From Galdieria sulphuraria (taxonomy: Eukaryota > Rhodophyta > Bangiophyceae > Galdieriales > Galdieriaceae), in assembly GCF_000341285.1 (NCBI RefSeq), contig NW_005178419.1, positions 54,402 through 118,401 on the forward strand: a DNA stretch of 64,000 bases. The letters are read 5' to 3'. A program made the position numbers and the translations under genes. Shown piece after piece: positions 32,886 through 45,125 of the stretch. Position 1 is the first letter of the stretch. Each line of letters opens with the position of its first letter. The notes under the pieces are model-generated. The model saw nothing but the letters and a program-made list of their open reading frames with translations, ran no database searches and was not told where the DNA came from.

Positions 32886-34137
32886 ATGGCCCTGCGTGGT
32901 CAAGGTGATAAAAGATGGATTGTAGAAGAAAGAGAAGATGGAACCAACGTGAATCATTGGCACTGGAACGAATACGACGTTAGTAGTTGGGCTGCCAAAC
33001 GTTTGAAGGAAATGCTTTCTGGTAGCAGTTGTCCACTTGTTTCACCTTGGTACTTCCGAATCAATTCTACAGAGCAAGTACATGGAGAAGCTACGGTATA
33101 TGTACGAAAAGGACGCGTGAAGAGTTTATGTGATTTGGAAATAACAGGACAGTGGTCCGTTGTGCAGGCCAAATGTTCGGAAGACGAAGAGTGTGTACAA
33201 GGCACTTTTTCCATTGAATTGTTATCAGGAGAACCAGAGGTAGGTATTGTTATTTTTCGTAAGGAAGATGAGGTTGACATATGATTGAATAGATAAGTTT
33301 GACAGCGACGACAGGGGATAGACAGAAATGGGAAACTTCTAATTGGGAAGTAGAAGCAAAGAATTGGTTGAGACAGGTTTTGGTAGACTTTATCGAACAG
33401 TTAGGTGCAGGTGCTAATTTGTCCATATCCAAAAATAGAAACATGTCGGAGGACGAAGTTGTAGTTGGACAACCACGTGCTCAAAGTAACGACAACACTA
33501 TCAGGAACCAGGCAGAAACAATCGTTCAGCCAAAAGTAGAAGAGGAATCCTCCGTACTTGCGTCAAAGGACCACGTTCACGATCAACTATCGAGTAGAGG
33601 AGTCGCTATTAAAAAATTGGAACTTTGGGATAAGTTTCGTGCTTCACCCAAAGATCTGTATGACTGTTTTGTTTTAGCACCCAAGATACAAGCTTATACG
33701 AGACAACATGCCGAAATATCTCCCCAAGTGAATTGTGCCTTCTCACTTTTACAAGGTATTCGTGTCAGATGTTACTTGTAACAATGTTAACTTGATGACA
33801 GGTCAAATTACTGGTACGATTGTATCTTTAGAACCTGAAAAACGAATCGTCCAAGAATGGAGAATGAAAGATTGGCCTTCAGGTCATTATTCACGAGTAA
33901 CAATAGAACTTCAATCTAAGGTACGTTTGAAGGAATACAAGTTTTCTTCTTGTAACTCGTTTTCTTATGGTACATTCATTGATCTGTACATAGGCAGAAG
34001 AGGGATTGACTCGTCTTCATTTGATTCAAGAAAGTGTTCCTGAAGACTATGCCCAACAAACAGAACAAGGTTGGAGACAGCATATCTTTTTACCCATCAA
34101 AGTAGTTTTTGGTTATGCTCCGGAAATTCCTTTTTGA
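32886..34137 (+). CDS. AHA1: AHA1 activator of Hsp90 ATPase
   Basis: Exons 32886-33239, 33293-33755, 33802-33920 and 33994-34137 give 359 residues. The N-terminal domain has WHWNEYDVSSWAAKRL, matching the Aha1 NxWHWxE start. The C-terminal AHSA1 domain has DLYDCFVLAPKIQAYTR, VSLEPEKRIVQEWRMKDWPSGHYS and QGWRQHIFLPIKVVFGY. Aha1 binds the Hsp90 middle domain and stimulates ATP hydrolysis. The second intron (46 nt) was fixed by the alignment length between IQAYT and QITG. A linker of ~70 polar residues joins the domains. Confidence 0.94.
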
Positions 34138-34155
34138 ATATATAAAATATCTTTT

Positions 34156-35469
34156 TCATTCCATTTCGTCGTTAGGAGTACTATACTCTACTTGGATAGT
34201 ATTGGATAACGACATTTGTTGTTGCCATGTCAAATAAAGAGCGACAAGAAGATTGAGAAAACAAACAGCGGCAATTCCGACGATATCTATAGTAAATGAG
34301 CCAGTTTGTGTCTTGACTATTCCACCCATCATGGAACCTATAGCAGAACCTAAATAATGCAAAGCTGACAAGGAGTTTTGAGAAAACCCTAAATGACCGG
34401 TTCCAATATAAAAAGGAACAAGTGCATACAAATTATTCCATAGACTTCCTGAACCCAAACCAAATAAGATAGAAAAAGAAACCAGTTGTCCTATCCGATT
34501 CGTCATTGTCCAATACGGTTTCTCTTCTTTGCCAGTAGATTGTCTTTGTAACAAACACAAAACCCCCATCAACATAAGAAATGAACTGGCCAACAATGTT
34601 TTGAATCGACTTGAATAATCTCCAATTATACCACCTAACAATTTACTAACAACTGCACAAGCATTCATAATGGATAAGAATATTGTTGCTTTTTCATATG
34701 TAAATGATGCATCTTCATGAAGATATGTCACCAGATAATCGAATGGAAAACTTTGAGAGTAAGCCAAGGAGAAATATTCAAAGCCCAATAGCCAAAAAGA
34801 AGGCGAAAGCAATAGTGATTTAAAGTCAGTTGCTGAAACCAAATTAGTATTGATAGAATGATGGACGGAAGAAGATGCAGTATCTTCATTCATAGAAGAA
34901 ACTAGAGTCCCTTGTTGCAAAGTCAAATATGCCAAAGGTACAATAATCAAAACGAAGAACAAAAAGGAGAAAAACACAGTAGTTCTCCAACCAAACCATT
35001 CCAAAAGGGTCCCCAAACCTACAGGAAATAACACACCAGCCAAACTGAAACCTGATAAAACCAGTCCTATTGCTGTTCCTAAGCCATCTCGAAACCATGA
35101 AGAGACCAAAACGACAAATGCAGCAGTTCCACACAACGCATTGCATAGAGCATATCCAATATTTATGCATACAAGTTGCCATACACTGGTTATCCAACTA
35201 TAACAAAAGGATAAAATGCAAGTAAAACATAAACCGGTGAGAATACACTTTCTACAACCATATCGATCCAATAACAACCCTGCAAAAGGTAAGAATAACA
35301 GGTTTGCCACTTTATAAGTGTTTAAAGGCAACACTACCAGGGAAACCGATAAATGCAAATCTTCACGTACAGAGGATAATATTACACTAGGCAATATGTA
35401 TACCAAGCCAATAAAAAAAGCGTGACATATCGTAGCACCCAAAGTAACGTTCCAACGAGAGCTGTACAT
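34156..35469 (-). CDS. MFS transporter, 12 membrane segments
   Basis: A single exon gives 437 residues. Twelve hydrophobic segments are visible, with the typical MFS loop between segments 2 and 3 (GLLLDRYGCRKCILTG, matching G-x-x-x-D-R-x-G-R-R) and a central cytosolic loop of ~45 polar residues. The overall look is closest to monocarboxylate or nitrate/oxalate-type MFS carriers. The substrate cannot be deduced. Its stop codon is 18 bases from the AHA1 stop on the other strand. Confidence 0.8.
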   Translation of the reverse strand: MYSSRWNVTLGATICHAFFIGLVYILPSVILSSVREDLHLSVSLVVLPLNTYKVANLLFLPFAGLLLDRYGCRKCILTGLCFTCILSFCYSWITSVWQLVCINIGYALCNALCGTAAFVVLVSSWFRDGLGTAIGLVLSGFSLAGVLFPVGLGTLLEWFGWRTTVFFSFLFFVLIIVPLAYLTLQQGTLVSSMNEDTASSSVHHSINTNLVSATDFKSLLLSPSFWLLGFEYFSLAYSQSFPFDYLVTYLHEDASFTYEKATIFLSIMNACAVVSKLLGGIIGDYSSRFKTLLASSFLMLMGVLCLLQRQSTGKEEKPYWTMTNRIGQLVSFSILFGLGSGSLWNNLYALVPFYIGTGHLGFSQNSLSALHYLGSAIGSMMGGIVKTQTGSFTIDIVGIAAVCFLNLLVALYLTWQQQMSLSNTIQVEYSTPNDEME

Positions 35470-35905
35470 ATCAACTATCTCTCTCTACACAAATCCACTA
35501 AAATTTCAGAAATGGATTAGGTCTTCACTTATCGGAATAGTCATTGAAATTTCTAGTGTCTATGAATATCATTTAATACTTATGATGAAGAAAGAATGGA
35601 GAATGATATTCGTTATTTATTCTTATGTTGACGTTCTTCATTATCTCGCAATAGTGATGAATGATGAAGGGATTGAATTGTCATCTTATTATCATCTCGA
35701 TAAAAGTACAGTGCTGTACTAGTATCAACTTTCCCAACAAGAGTAATTTACCAATATTGTTAAGAATATAATTCATTCTTTGAAAAAGTTTGTTGTTCAA
35801 CAGTTTGTCTCTTTTTATATGAATAATTTATGAAGAAAAATGCCAAGTACTAAATTGTACTAGTGCGCCACTTTTCAGTGGAGATTGTGTGTGATAAATA
35901 TTCTC
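35470..35905. other. divergent promoter region, MFS / methylmalonyl-CoA mutase
   Basis: About 435 AT-rich bases between divergent starts. No open frame with a domain and no RNA gene seen. Confidence 0.5.
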
Positions 35906-38601
35906 ATGTGGAAAACAAGTATTTTTCAAAGATACAGGAATCGAATCGCAAGTTGGAAGTATTTCTTTTCTACAACTTCAAGGGAAAGTAGCAACAATAA
36001 TAGTAAGGATATCCAAGCAGGACATACCATGAAGAACCCCCCTGGAGAACGACCTCTACCAAAGCAATGGTTACAAGTTGCAGCAAAAGAATTGAAATGT
36101 TCAGAAGAAGAAGTTATGAAGAAGTTGGTTTTGACATATCCAGAAGGTATTCACGTTAAACCAATTTATACTGCAGAGGATATCGATTGGGATGCGGTGA
36201 AGAGTCAGTTACCCGGTTTTTATCCTTTTACTAGAGGCATTCACGCCTCCATGTATACAAACAAACCTTGGACTATTCGACAATATGCGGGTTTTAGTAC
36301 TGCTGAAGAAAGTAATCGATTCTACAAACAGGCTCTTGCAGCTGGACAAAAAGGTCTGAGTGTTGCTTTTGATTTGGCCACTCATCGAGGTTATGATTCG
36401 GTGAGTGCTTTGTTTTAGGAAGTTTGGTGATATGAATATAAGGATACATATTGATGGTAGGATCATCCACGCGTCAAAGGAGATGTAGGAATGGCTGGAG
36501 TAGCCATTGACAGTGTAGAAGATATGAAACTCTTATTCGATAGCATTCCGTTGGACCAAGTAACCGTATCCATGACCATGAATGGAGCAGTATTACCCGT
36601 TTTAGCTTTCTATATTGTAAGAAAATGAAATAGTTTTAAAAAGTAACAGTAAATGAGAAATTCTTCGTAGGTTGCGGCTGAAGAACAGGGAGTAGCTAAA
36701 GAAAAACTCTCAGGAACCATTCAGAACGATATTTTGAAAGAGTTTATGGTCCGAAACACTTTTATATTTCCTCCACAGCCGTCAATGCGTACTATTGGAG
36801 ATATAATGCAATATTGCGCACAAAACATGCCAAAATACAACACGATTTCTGTTTCTGGTTATCATATGCAAGAAGCAGGTGCAAATGCTGCATTAGAATT
36901 AGGATTTACTATTGCAGATGGAATAGAATATTTGAGAACTGGGATCCAAGCAGGCCTTTCAGTAGACCAAGTAGCTCCAAGAGTATCTTTTTTCTTTGGT
37001 ATTGGTATGAACTTTTATGTAGAAATAGCCAAATTGAGAGCTGCTCGGAAATTGTGGGCGAATCTAGTGAAGGAGAAGTTTCAACCCAAGAATCCCAAGT
37101 CTCTACTTCTTAGAACACATTGTCAGACTAGTGGTTATTCACTCACTGAACAGGAACCATACAATAACGTGATTCGGTAGGTATTGAATGCCATGAAGAA
37201 TGAGGATACTGAATAGATTGACTAGAACCACTATTGAAGCACTTTCTGCAGTTTTAGGTGGTACACAAAGTCTCCATACCAATTCTTTGGATGAAGCCAT
37301 TGCATTACCTTCGGCTTTTTCTGCACGCTTGGCTAGAAATACTCAATTGATTTTACAGTTGGAAACAGGTATACCGAATGTTGCAGATCCCTGGGGAGGT
37401 TCTTTTATGATGGAAGCATTGACAGATGAACTCGCTTCTAGAGCAGAATATATTATACAAGAGGTAAGAGAGAAGGAAATGCTAATCAATCATTTGTTGC
37501 TTATTAGAAAAGGTGGAAAAATCAGGTGGAATGGCTAAGGCAGTTGCTCAAGGTTGGCCAAAGTTGTGGATAGAAGAGAGTGCTGCTCGTAAACAAGCTC
37601 GTATTGATTCGGGTGAAGAAGTCATTGTTGGAGTTAACAAATATCGGTTGGAGAGCTCATCTTCTGATACAGATTTCTCGAATCAACAGTCTGAAGAGTT
37701 GGAAATTTTAAAAATTGATGCTCAGCGAGTACGAGACTCTCAAATAGAGAGAATAAAAAAGGTTAAGAGCAGTAGAGATGAAGAGAAAGTAAAACAGTGT
37801 CTTGCTGATTTGGAAATGGCTGCGAAGGATACTAGTAAGAATCTATTGGAAGCTTCAGTAAATGCAGCTAGAGCCAGATGTACTTTGGGAGAGATTTGTG
37901 GCTCTTTGGAAAAAGTGTGGGGCAGACATGTTCCTAAGGATGATGTTGTTAGTGGCGCCTATCGAGGTTCTTATCGCGGAATGAAGAAAGATGCCGGATC
38001 GAAACAGGAAGGATATGATTTAGAACAAGTCATTGAGCATGTTGTTCAGTTTGAAGAGCGAATGGGTCGTCGACCACGTATTTTAGTAGCTAAGATGGGA
38101 CAGGATGGACATGATCGAGGCGCCAAAGTTATAGCTTCAGGATTTGCTGGTATGTAAGAATACTTTAGACTCGAGAGGCTGTTGAATATATGTTTGAATA
38201 GATTTGGGTTTTGATGTTGATATTGGTCCTTTGTTTTCGACGCCTCAAGAAGTTGCCAAACAAGCCATTGAAGCAGATGTTCATTGTATTGGTGTTTCTA
38301 GTTTGGCAGCTGCTCATTTGACTTTGGTGAGAGAATCATTTTGAGTTGCAAAACAATTCATTATCTCTTTGGTTAGGTTCCTGAACTTATGGAAGAACTA
38401 CAAAAGCAGTCTGCAACCCATATCAAAGTCATAGTTGGTGGAGTCATTCCATATACAGATTATGACTTTCTAAAGAAGATTGGTATCAAAGTCATTTGTG
38501 GACCAGGAACTCGTATTCCAGATGCCGCTATGCAAGTACTGAAAGCTATCGAAGACGAACCTATCAATGGAACGAATAATGGAGTAGAACAAACATCTTA
38601 A
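35906..38601 (+). CDS. MUT: methylmalonyl-CoA mutase, adenosylcobalamin-dependent, mitochondrial
   Basis: Seven exons (35906-36400, 36461-36616, 36671-37176, 37217-37463, 37513-38149, 38202-38326, 38377-38601) give 796 residues. The enzyme converts methylmalonyl-CoA to succinyl-CoA in propionate and branched-chain catabolism. Seen: Arg-rich mitochondrial presequence; substrate barrel with [15 protein letters not shown] and [21 protein letters not shown]; and the B12 domain [16 protein letters not shown] with the DxHxxG motif that binds cobalt. The C-terminal half continues [13 protein letters not shown] and [11 protein letters not shown]. The fifth exon's acceptor (AAAAG) was set by reading phase. 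Introns are 40-60 nt. Confidence 0.96.
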
Positions 38602-38683
38602 TGTTCTTGGTCATGATTAAAACAGTGTTTAGTTTTCCAACATATCGTTTCATAAAAACTATGACGATCAACCCACAATAGAA

Positions 38684-39600
38684 TCATGCACGACTAGTAT
38701 TATTATCAGTTCTTTTCTTTTTCTTTTTAGGTAATTCTTCTTCTTCCTGTTGACTAGACCAACTCTCCAAGTTATCCAGTCGTTGTACAATGCTCTCCAC
38801 CAGTCTATCCTTATCTTGTTCTTCCTCCCTTATTTGCAACAAACTGGCTGATTCTCTCACTTTGTCCAAATCCCATTGTTTCAATTTACTTTCCAAACGT
38901 TGCAGACTGAAAGCATCCAACGGTTGACGAATAGAAAAATTCAACAGTCTATCTTTGAGTCCATTTACATCGGTTACACTACTACTTTCCACTCCGAACA
39001 ATTCACATAACAACAACAATTTCTCTCGACCACTTTCCCCTTGAATAATGGAATATACTGAGGAAAAGTCTCGCAAACAACTGGAAGAACAAGGGCTAGA
39101 CTTCACCAAAGTATCTAGAGAAGATATTCAAAGATTCTTTTACGACAAGTTGTTGAATATCGTTACCTTTCTGTTTTCTCACAACTGGTTCTACTTTATA
39201 GCTGCGCCGTTGTTGGTGTGTTTCTCCTAACCATTCCTCACTTTGAATAATACCCTCTTTATTGCCATTTGTATAGTCAACGGTAGGATAGGCTTCCACC
39301 ACAACAGTGTCTTGGTCAAATAGTTCTTCTCTTTTGTCTGGTTCTGTGTAACTTTCTGCTTCAACGAGTTCTTCGGGTGATCCCACGGTCGGTTTTCCGT
39401 ATTTACAATTCACCGTGTGCATTCTGGAGGATGCTATAGGAATACTTACTGTGGGTTCATTTTCACACAACACTACACGAGTGAATGGGGCCACATACAG
39501 TTTCCTAGAGGCTATACTTACATAAAGAACTTTCATAAAGACTGTCTTCGTCTCCATTTTCAGTTTTCGAAGAAACATGTCCTTCATATTCCAGCTCCAT
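38684..39600 (-). CDS. nuclear-type protein with SAP/DEK-like C-terminal region
   Basis: Exons 39600-39522, 39472-39167 and 39114-38684 join in phase (introns 49 and 52 nt) to give 271 residues. The N-terminal half is acidic. The C-terminal half contains LLLLCELFGVESS...GLKDRLLNF, like the DEK C-terminal helix pair, and LKQWDLDKVRESASLL, which has the shape of a SAP DNA-binding helix. It ends in a basic cluster (PKKKKKRTDNN), a likely nuclear signal. The gene model is well supported by phase. The family call is weak and rests on short helix patterns. Confidence 0.6.
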
Positions 39601-39908
39601 TAAGTTGGGGTGTTTTGAACAATACTCGAAAAGTATGTCTCTCTTATGCCAACAACTCAATCAATTCTCTTGTACCCCACTTATCACCAACCAATCATCA
39701 TCGATTCTACATGATATGTTCTTCTGATGGATCTTATATTCTTATTATTTATGAGAGTCGGCGCTTTGATAGGATTGGAAACAATAGCGTAGAAGATGAC
39801 ATATGTATCTTTCAAAGCAATGAATGACCTCTCTATCTGTTGTGATTCTAGAAGAACGAGAAATTTCCTCATTTCCCTCATCGTTTTCTGTTCGTTGACT
39901 GAATCATC

Positions 39909-41090
39909 ATGCTCCATTCTACTCCTTGGATTACAAAACCTTTGGCTATACCTTGGAAACTCAACCATCACCACACAGACCCAAAGTGTAATGCTTCACA
40001 ATTGGAAAACAGCACTCAAGAGTCACTTACTCCAGAAGAGTTATCAGTTGTTGAAATATTTAAGCAAGCCAGGCTCTCCGTAGTCCACATCATAGCGTTG
40101 GAGTCAGCAAGAGACTTGCTTAAAAAGGAATGGGAAGGAATATTTGGGCTTCCAGGAGAAGAACAAAACCCGAGAGGTGCAGGAACGGGTTTCGTTTGGG
40201 ATAACCAACACGTGGTAACCAACCATCACGTCATGGCGGGTTCCAAAGAAGCCAAAGTGAGGTTTTTTGACTCGACCGAGGAACTGGAGGCAAAACTGGT
40301 GGGTACAGATCCCGACCACGATATTGCATTGTTGCGTTTGGTTCAGTTGCCAGAGATGGGTATGGTGCCTTTGACGAGAGGCATTTCAGAAAACCTATTG
40401 GTAGGTCAACGTGTCTATGCCATCGGAAATCCTTTTGGGTTGGAGTATACACTAACAACAGGAGTTATTTCGGGATTGGGAAGAGAAATTGCTTCGAGAG
40501 TGGGTAGACCTATGTTTAATATCATCCAAACAGATGCTGCTATCAATCCTGGCAATTCAGGAGGACCACTGTTGGATTCTCGAGGAAGACTGATTGGTGT
40601 GAATTGTGCCATTGCTTCTCCTTCAGGAGCTTTTGCTGGTATAGGATTTGCTATTCCTGTGGATACTGTAAAAAAAGTAGTGGAACAGATTAAGCAGTAT
40701 GGAAGAGCTATTCGACCTTCTTTAGGAATTTTCTTTGCACCAGAACAACTTGGAAGAAGATTAGGTTTAGAGAAAGGTCTTTTAATTCTCTATTTACGAC
40801 CCGATGGTCCTGCACAGAAAGCTGGTTTATTAGCAACGAAGAGAGAAAAAGGTTCTGGAAGACTTATCTTGGGAGATATCGTAACCAGTATTGATAAGCA
40901 TTCAGTGAATCGTGCTGTTGATATATATCGAGTGCTGGAAACTATGAATGTTGGAGATGAAGTTGTTTTGGAAATTATTCGGGATGGTCAAAGGATAGAG
41001 AAGAAACTAACTTTGGAAGAAATGGTCGAAGATAATAAGCAAAAGGGTTCCGAATGGTTTCATAGACGACAGTTGACTAGTCGTTTATAA
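39909..41090 (+). CDS. Deg1-type HtrA serine protease with PDZ domain
   Basis: A single exon from the ATG at 39909 gives 393 residues. The trypsin-like domain has the triad His in VVTNHHVMAG, Asp in DPDHDIALLR and Ser in NPGNSGGPLLDS. QTDAAINPGNSGGPL and YAIGNPFGLEYTLTTGVISGL are family hallmarks. One C-terminal PDZ domain follows (LILGDIVTSIDKHSV). The pattern matches plastid Deg1, a thylakoid-lumen protease for photosystem II repair. The first ~35 residues are not a clear bipartite transit peptide, so an upstream exon or another location is possible. Confidence 0.92.
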   Translation: MLHSTPWITKPLAIPWKLNHHHTDPKCNASQLENSTQESLTPEELSVVEIFKQARLSVVHIIALESARDLLKKEWEGIFGLPGEEQNPRGAGTGFVWDNQHVVTNHHVMAGSKEAKVRFFDSTEELEAKLVGTDPDHDIALLRLVQLPEMGMVPLTRGISENLLVGQRVYAIGNPFGLEYTLTTGVISGLGREIASRVGRPMFNIIQTDAAINPGNSGGPLLDSRGRLIGVNCAIASPSGAFAGIGFAIPVDTVKKVVEQIKQYGRAIRPSLGIFFAPEQLGRRLGLEKGLLILYLRPDGPAQKAGLLATKREKGSGRLILGDIVTSIDKHSVNRAVDIYRVLETMNVGDEVVLEIIRDGQRIEKKLTLEEMVEDNKQKGSEWFHRRQLTSRL

Positions 41091-41147
41091 TTTTATTTGC
41101 GAAATAAATCATAGATGTGTTGTACAGCCGTCTTGTTGTCTTAAAAA

Positions 41148-43075
41148 TTATTCTAATTGGAACAAGTTACAAGTTTGTAGAAAATGTAACCACTCATTCA
41201 CTCTTGAATGATTTTCCTGTTTCCAGTCCTGAAGCAAAAAGTACAAAGTATAGTAAAATGTTTGGCATCGAGTATCCGAAATATTTTCCTTGAGCAATAC
41301 CAACAAGTCATCATGACAACGATTTTTAGCCTTTTCTAAGATAAGATAAAGCAACGTTCTCAAAGAAGGAGTAAAATGGGATAAATTCGGTAAAACTCGG
41401 AAACAAGATATCGACATCGTTCTTTCGAATATTAGTTCTCCTATGTAACTTGACAAGTTTTTCAATGGAGTGGATGACCATTTCTCTCCTTGTTCCATTC
41501 TCTTCCAAATTTGCCATAATGAAAATTGAAAAGCTTTCTTATATCTCGACGAATAAACACATAAACGCTTAGTCAGTGCCACATAAAAGGTATTGAATTG
41601 TCGTTCATGACAACATCCGAATATCACCATATTGGCAATTTCAAGTAATAATGATTTCCTTTTTCCTCCATAGGCAACGAGTCTATGTTCAGCATCAACG
41701 ACGTCTTCAGATGTCATGATCATTCGAAATATATTGCGACGTGTATCCGTATTCAGTCTTTGCAATCTAACAAATTGATCAACAGAATCCTTTTCCTCTT
41801 GCTTGATTTGGCTAATCTCCTCCTCTTTCTTGATGGAAAGCTTCGGACAGTCAGCTTTCAAAAGATCTTTCTCCTCTTTACTCTTGTCGTTATAAAGTAT
41901 GCGACCATCTTGCAACTCTTTCAAGGAAAATTGAAGACGACGATCAGTACGAAAAGATGACGAGGCTATCAGACTGGCTATCCACGGAAATGATGGGTTA
42001 CTATCTTTGTTTACCAGTTTGTTATCTTTCCAATCATAAATCAATTCTAAAATCATTTCTAAACGAGTAGAAAATACTTTAGACATATGAGCACTCTTTC
42101 TTTGGGCTTCTGCATTTTCACGAATGTATTCGATGATGTGCTTCAAAGCTTGAGGATCATCCTTACGCAGTTCCACTCCACAACGTCGAATCATCACTAA
42201 CAAACACTGGGCAGTTAGCTCCGAAAGATTGCTCGCAAAATAACGTATGAGTTCGTAAATCACTTGGCAATGAATGACTTGCAGCTTATAAAGCTCCATT
42301 ACCAATACCAACAATGAAAATATATCCACATTGGAATCAGAATCTTGTAAAGCTTTAACATCCTGTGCATTTGATTGGTATGAAGATATTATTTGCTGCA
42401 CCAATGGGTACACTAGACGAGTAGAGATAGAGTAGTAATCCCTAAAATGAAAGAAAGCTACAATTGCAGCAAAACTTGAAGCATACTTTTGGAAATAAGT
42501 AACTCAAGCAAAGAATTATAGTTATACATACCGGATGTACAGAAGACACCAAACTCGAGTGATTATTGAGCGATTCCAATAAGAGTCTGACTAGGGAGGA
42601 GTGAAAGTGTTCCCTTTCAGTTTCATCGGATAAAGACTCCAACAAAGCCTCCAAACTCCTAGCAATACTTTCTGCGTTGCCTTCCGAAACTCGATTCAAG
42701 AGAGCCCGAATCTTTCGTTGCAGTGGAACCCCGTTTTTCAAAGGACTTGGGTTTGCAGAGTTTTGTGTTTCAACTTTTGGGGTTGGTCGATGAGTTTTCT
42801 TCTTTCCTGATGAAGAAGAGAATACCTTCTTGAACAACGTTACAACCACTCTCGTGCTCTATCGAGAACAAACCTACCTTTGTCGGTGTCCGTGATACTT
42901 TTTGTTGAGGTCTTCTCTTGACCAGTTTACGCTCTTTTCTTTTTCTCTTTCGCTGTCGAAGAGCCCATAAACTAGAGTCTTTCAATCCAGTTGTCTTTGA
43001 CTTGTCTTGTTCCAACTGTTTTCTTAAAGCAAAAGGCAATACCACTTGCTGCTTCATTCTCTGCTGCATTGCCAA
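41148..43075 (-). CDS. nucleolar MIF4G/MA3 protein NOM1/Sgd1
   Basis: Exons 43075-42878, 42828-42532 and 42485-41148 give 610 residues. The N terminus is very basic (ALRQRKRKRKERKLVKRRPQ), typical of nucleolar proteins. A MIF4G helical repeat domain follows (from about residue 95), with LRKDDPQALKHII. The linker leads to QRLNTDTRRNIFRMIMTSEDVVDA, a hallmark of NOM1/Sgd1, and then the MA3 domain. These proteins act in 18S rRNA maturation and bind the helicase eIF4A3/Fal1. The second junction was fixed by phase: only a 46-nt intron ending CAAAAG restores the helix YASSFAAIVAFFHF. Confidence 0.93.
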
Positions 43076-43185
43076 ATTCAGAATGATCTATAAAGTATCT
43101 TATCGTATGTCATATACACTAAATGATAAAGAATCGGAATACAACTAGACAGAAAGTACACATGTATTTCAAGTTACAATGAAAC

Positions 43186-44936
43186 TTAACAACTATCTAA
43201 ATATTTCTTCAACAATTTTTCAGAACAAGGGTTGGACAAGGCAATCTTCGCTTGTCCGCTCTTCTTTCTATACTGAATCATTTGTTGCCGAATATCCTTA
43301 GCCAACACTTTTCCAAGTTCTACACCCCACTGATCGAAAGAATTAATATCCCACAGGAATCCTTCCACCACAGTTCGATGTTCAAATATCGCCAAAAGTT
43401 GTCCCAATGCAAAGGCATTCAACTTGGTTAAGAGTAAAATTGTACTTGGACGATTGCCTGGGAATGTACGATGAGGAATTAGATATTCAGCAATTCCTTC
43501 CTTCCTACATTCTTCCGCAGTCTTTCCCAATGCCAACGCATCCGGTTGGGCAAACAAATTGCACATCAATTCATCATGTGCACTTATTTCATCTGTAGAA
43601 ATATCTTGGTGACTGTGAATATATCCAATAAAATCGGCAGGTACAATAGTTTTTCCTTGATGCAATAACTGATAAAAAGAATGTTGTCCATTGGTTCCAG
43701 GTTCTCCAAAGTTGATAGGCCCAGTAGGAAAGGAAACCACACTTCCATGACGATCGACACTCTTTCCATTACTGACAACGTAGACTATAATAAGTCTATG
43801 AACTATGCAATGATGATGTACACGTACCTTTCCATATCGACTTGTTGAATATGGGCAGGAAAACGCAACAATGCCTGACTATAAGGCAGCAATGCTCGAA
43901 CAGGATAACCTAGAAAAGTTCGGTTCCATACTCCAACTAGTCCCATTAATAGAGGAATATTTTGTTCCATAGGAGTATGGACAAAGTGCTGGTCCATGTC
44001 TTGTGCACCATCCAAGAACTCACGCATAGTATCGAATCCAAAGTAGAGAGATAACGGCAATATTCCAACTGCAGAGCAAACAGAATATCGACCTCCTACC
44101 CAATCCCAGAAGCCAAATGCATTCTCAGGATCGATACCAAAGTCTCTCACTGCTTCCAAATTCGTACTTACTGCAACCATATGATGGGAAATACTGTCCT
44201 CTGAAAGAGCATTAATGAACCACTGACGAATATTGCGGGCATTTCGCATCGTTTCAGGAGTCGTAAAAGACTTGCTTACTATGACAGCCAAAGTTTCCTC
44301 AGGATTCAAGCCTTGAATAACTCGAAAGTAGTCTACAGGATCAACATTCGATAGAAACCGAAGACAATAACCATCAGCAGCTTTCTTCGCTTCAGGATCC
44401 GAACGAAGCGCTTCATATACAAACTCTGGACCAAGATAGGAACCACCAATTCCTATAGAAATAAAGTTTTTGATGGGTTTGTTGGTGAATCCTCGAAAAG
44501 TTCCCTCACGAACGCGACAGACAAACTGTGAAATCTTGTCTAGGACTGCATATATTTCAACCATAACATTCTCGCCACAAACTTCGATTCTTTGATTCCG
44601 TTTTGCTCTCAAGGCAATATGAAGTGCCGCACGCTTCTCCGTGTCATTCACTTGTTCCCCTTTAAACATGGACTTTATCCTTTCCACCAACTGTCTCTCT
44701 GTAGATAACTGGAACAGGTGCTTCAAAACTTCTCTATCAATCTTCTGTCTAGATAGATCAAGTATGATGCCATTCTTTTCGATCAAGCAATATTGTTCGC
44801 GATGAGGTTCCCTTAGTTCAAATAAATAAGAGAAATACAAAACTAATTTTTCTTACGATATTAGGTCTTTCAAATGCACCTTTTGAATTTTGTTGGCTAG
44901 AGTTGCTAGAGTATCCCAAGTATTTCCGCTGGACAT
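43186..44936 (-). CDS. GPI: glucose-6-phosphate isomerase
   Basis: Exons 44936-44857, 44811-43828 and 43771-43186 give 549 residues. The enzyme interconverts glucose-6-phosphate and fructose-6-phosphate. Seen: SIGIGGSYLGPEFVYEAL, VSKSFTTPETMRNA, FWDWVGGRYSVCSAVG (the PGI signature), FGEPGTNGQHSFYQLLHQG (second signature) and the catalytic Lys near the C terminus (FDQWGVELGKVLA). It belongs to the eukaryotic and gamma-proteobacterial type. No transit peptide is visible, so probably cytosolic. The first exon is 80 nt. Confidence 0.96.
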
Positions 44937-45125
44937 GTTGTATGACACCGTAACCTCAACAAATTCTTCTCAAAAGATGCCTCAGGGGCAAACTATTTGA
45001 AGAGGTCTTTGGATTTATCCGTTCTCCTCCTTTTGTAGGCCGTTGTGGAGTAGATTGTCTCTTGCAGCTCCTTGTGGATATTTCGACAACTTCTTCTTGT
45101 TTAGTCAACAAAAAGGGTTTCATCC

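Noticed and set aside
33735-33781. Alternative 28-nt intron in AHA1 (donor after SPQ)
   Set aside because: A 46-nt intron at 33756-33801 gives the exact family spacing between IQAYT and QITG.
34156-35469. Intronless MFS transporter as a horizontal gene transfer
   Set aside because: Lack of introns is not special: ODC, PPR, FBPase, RagC, Deg1, TBP, ADA2 and Prp3 here are also single-exon. No composition shift is visible by eye; a phylogeny would be needed.
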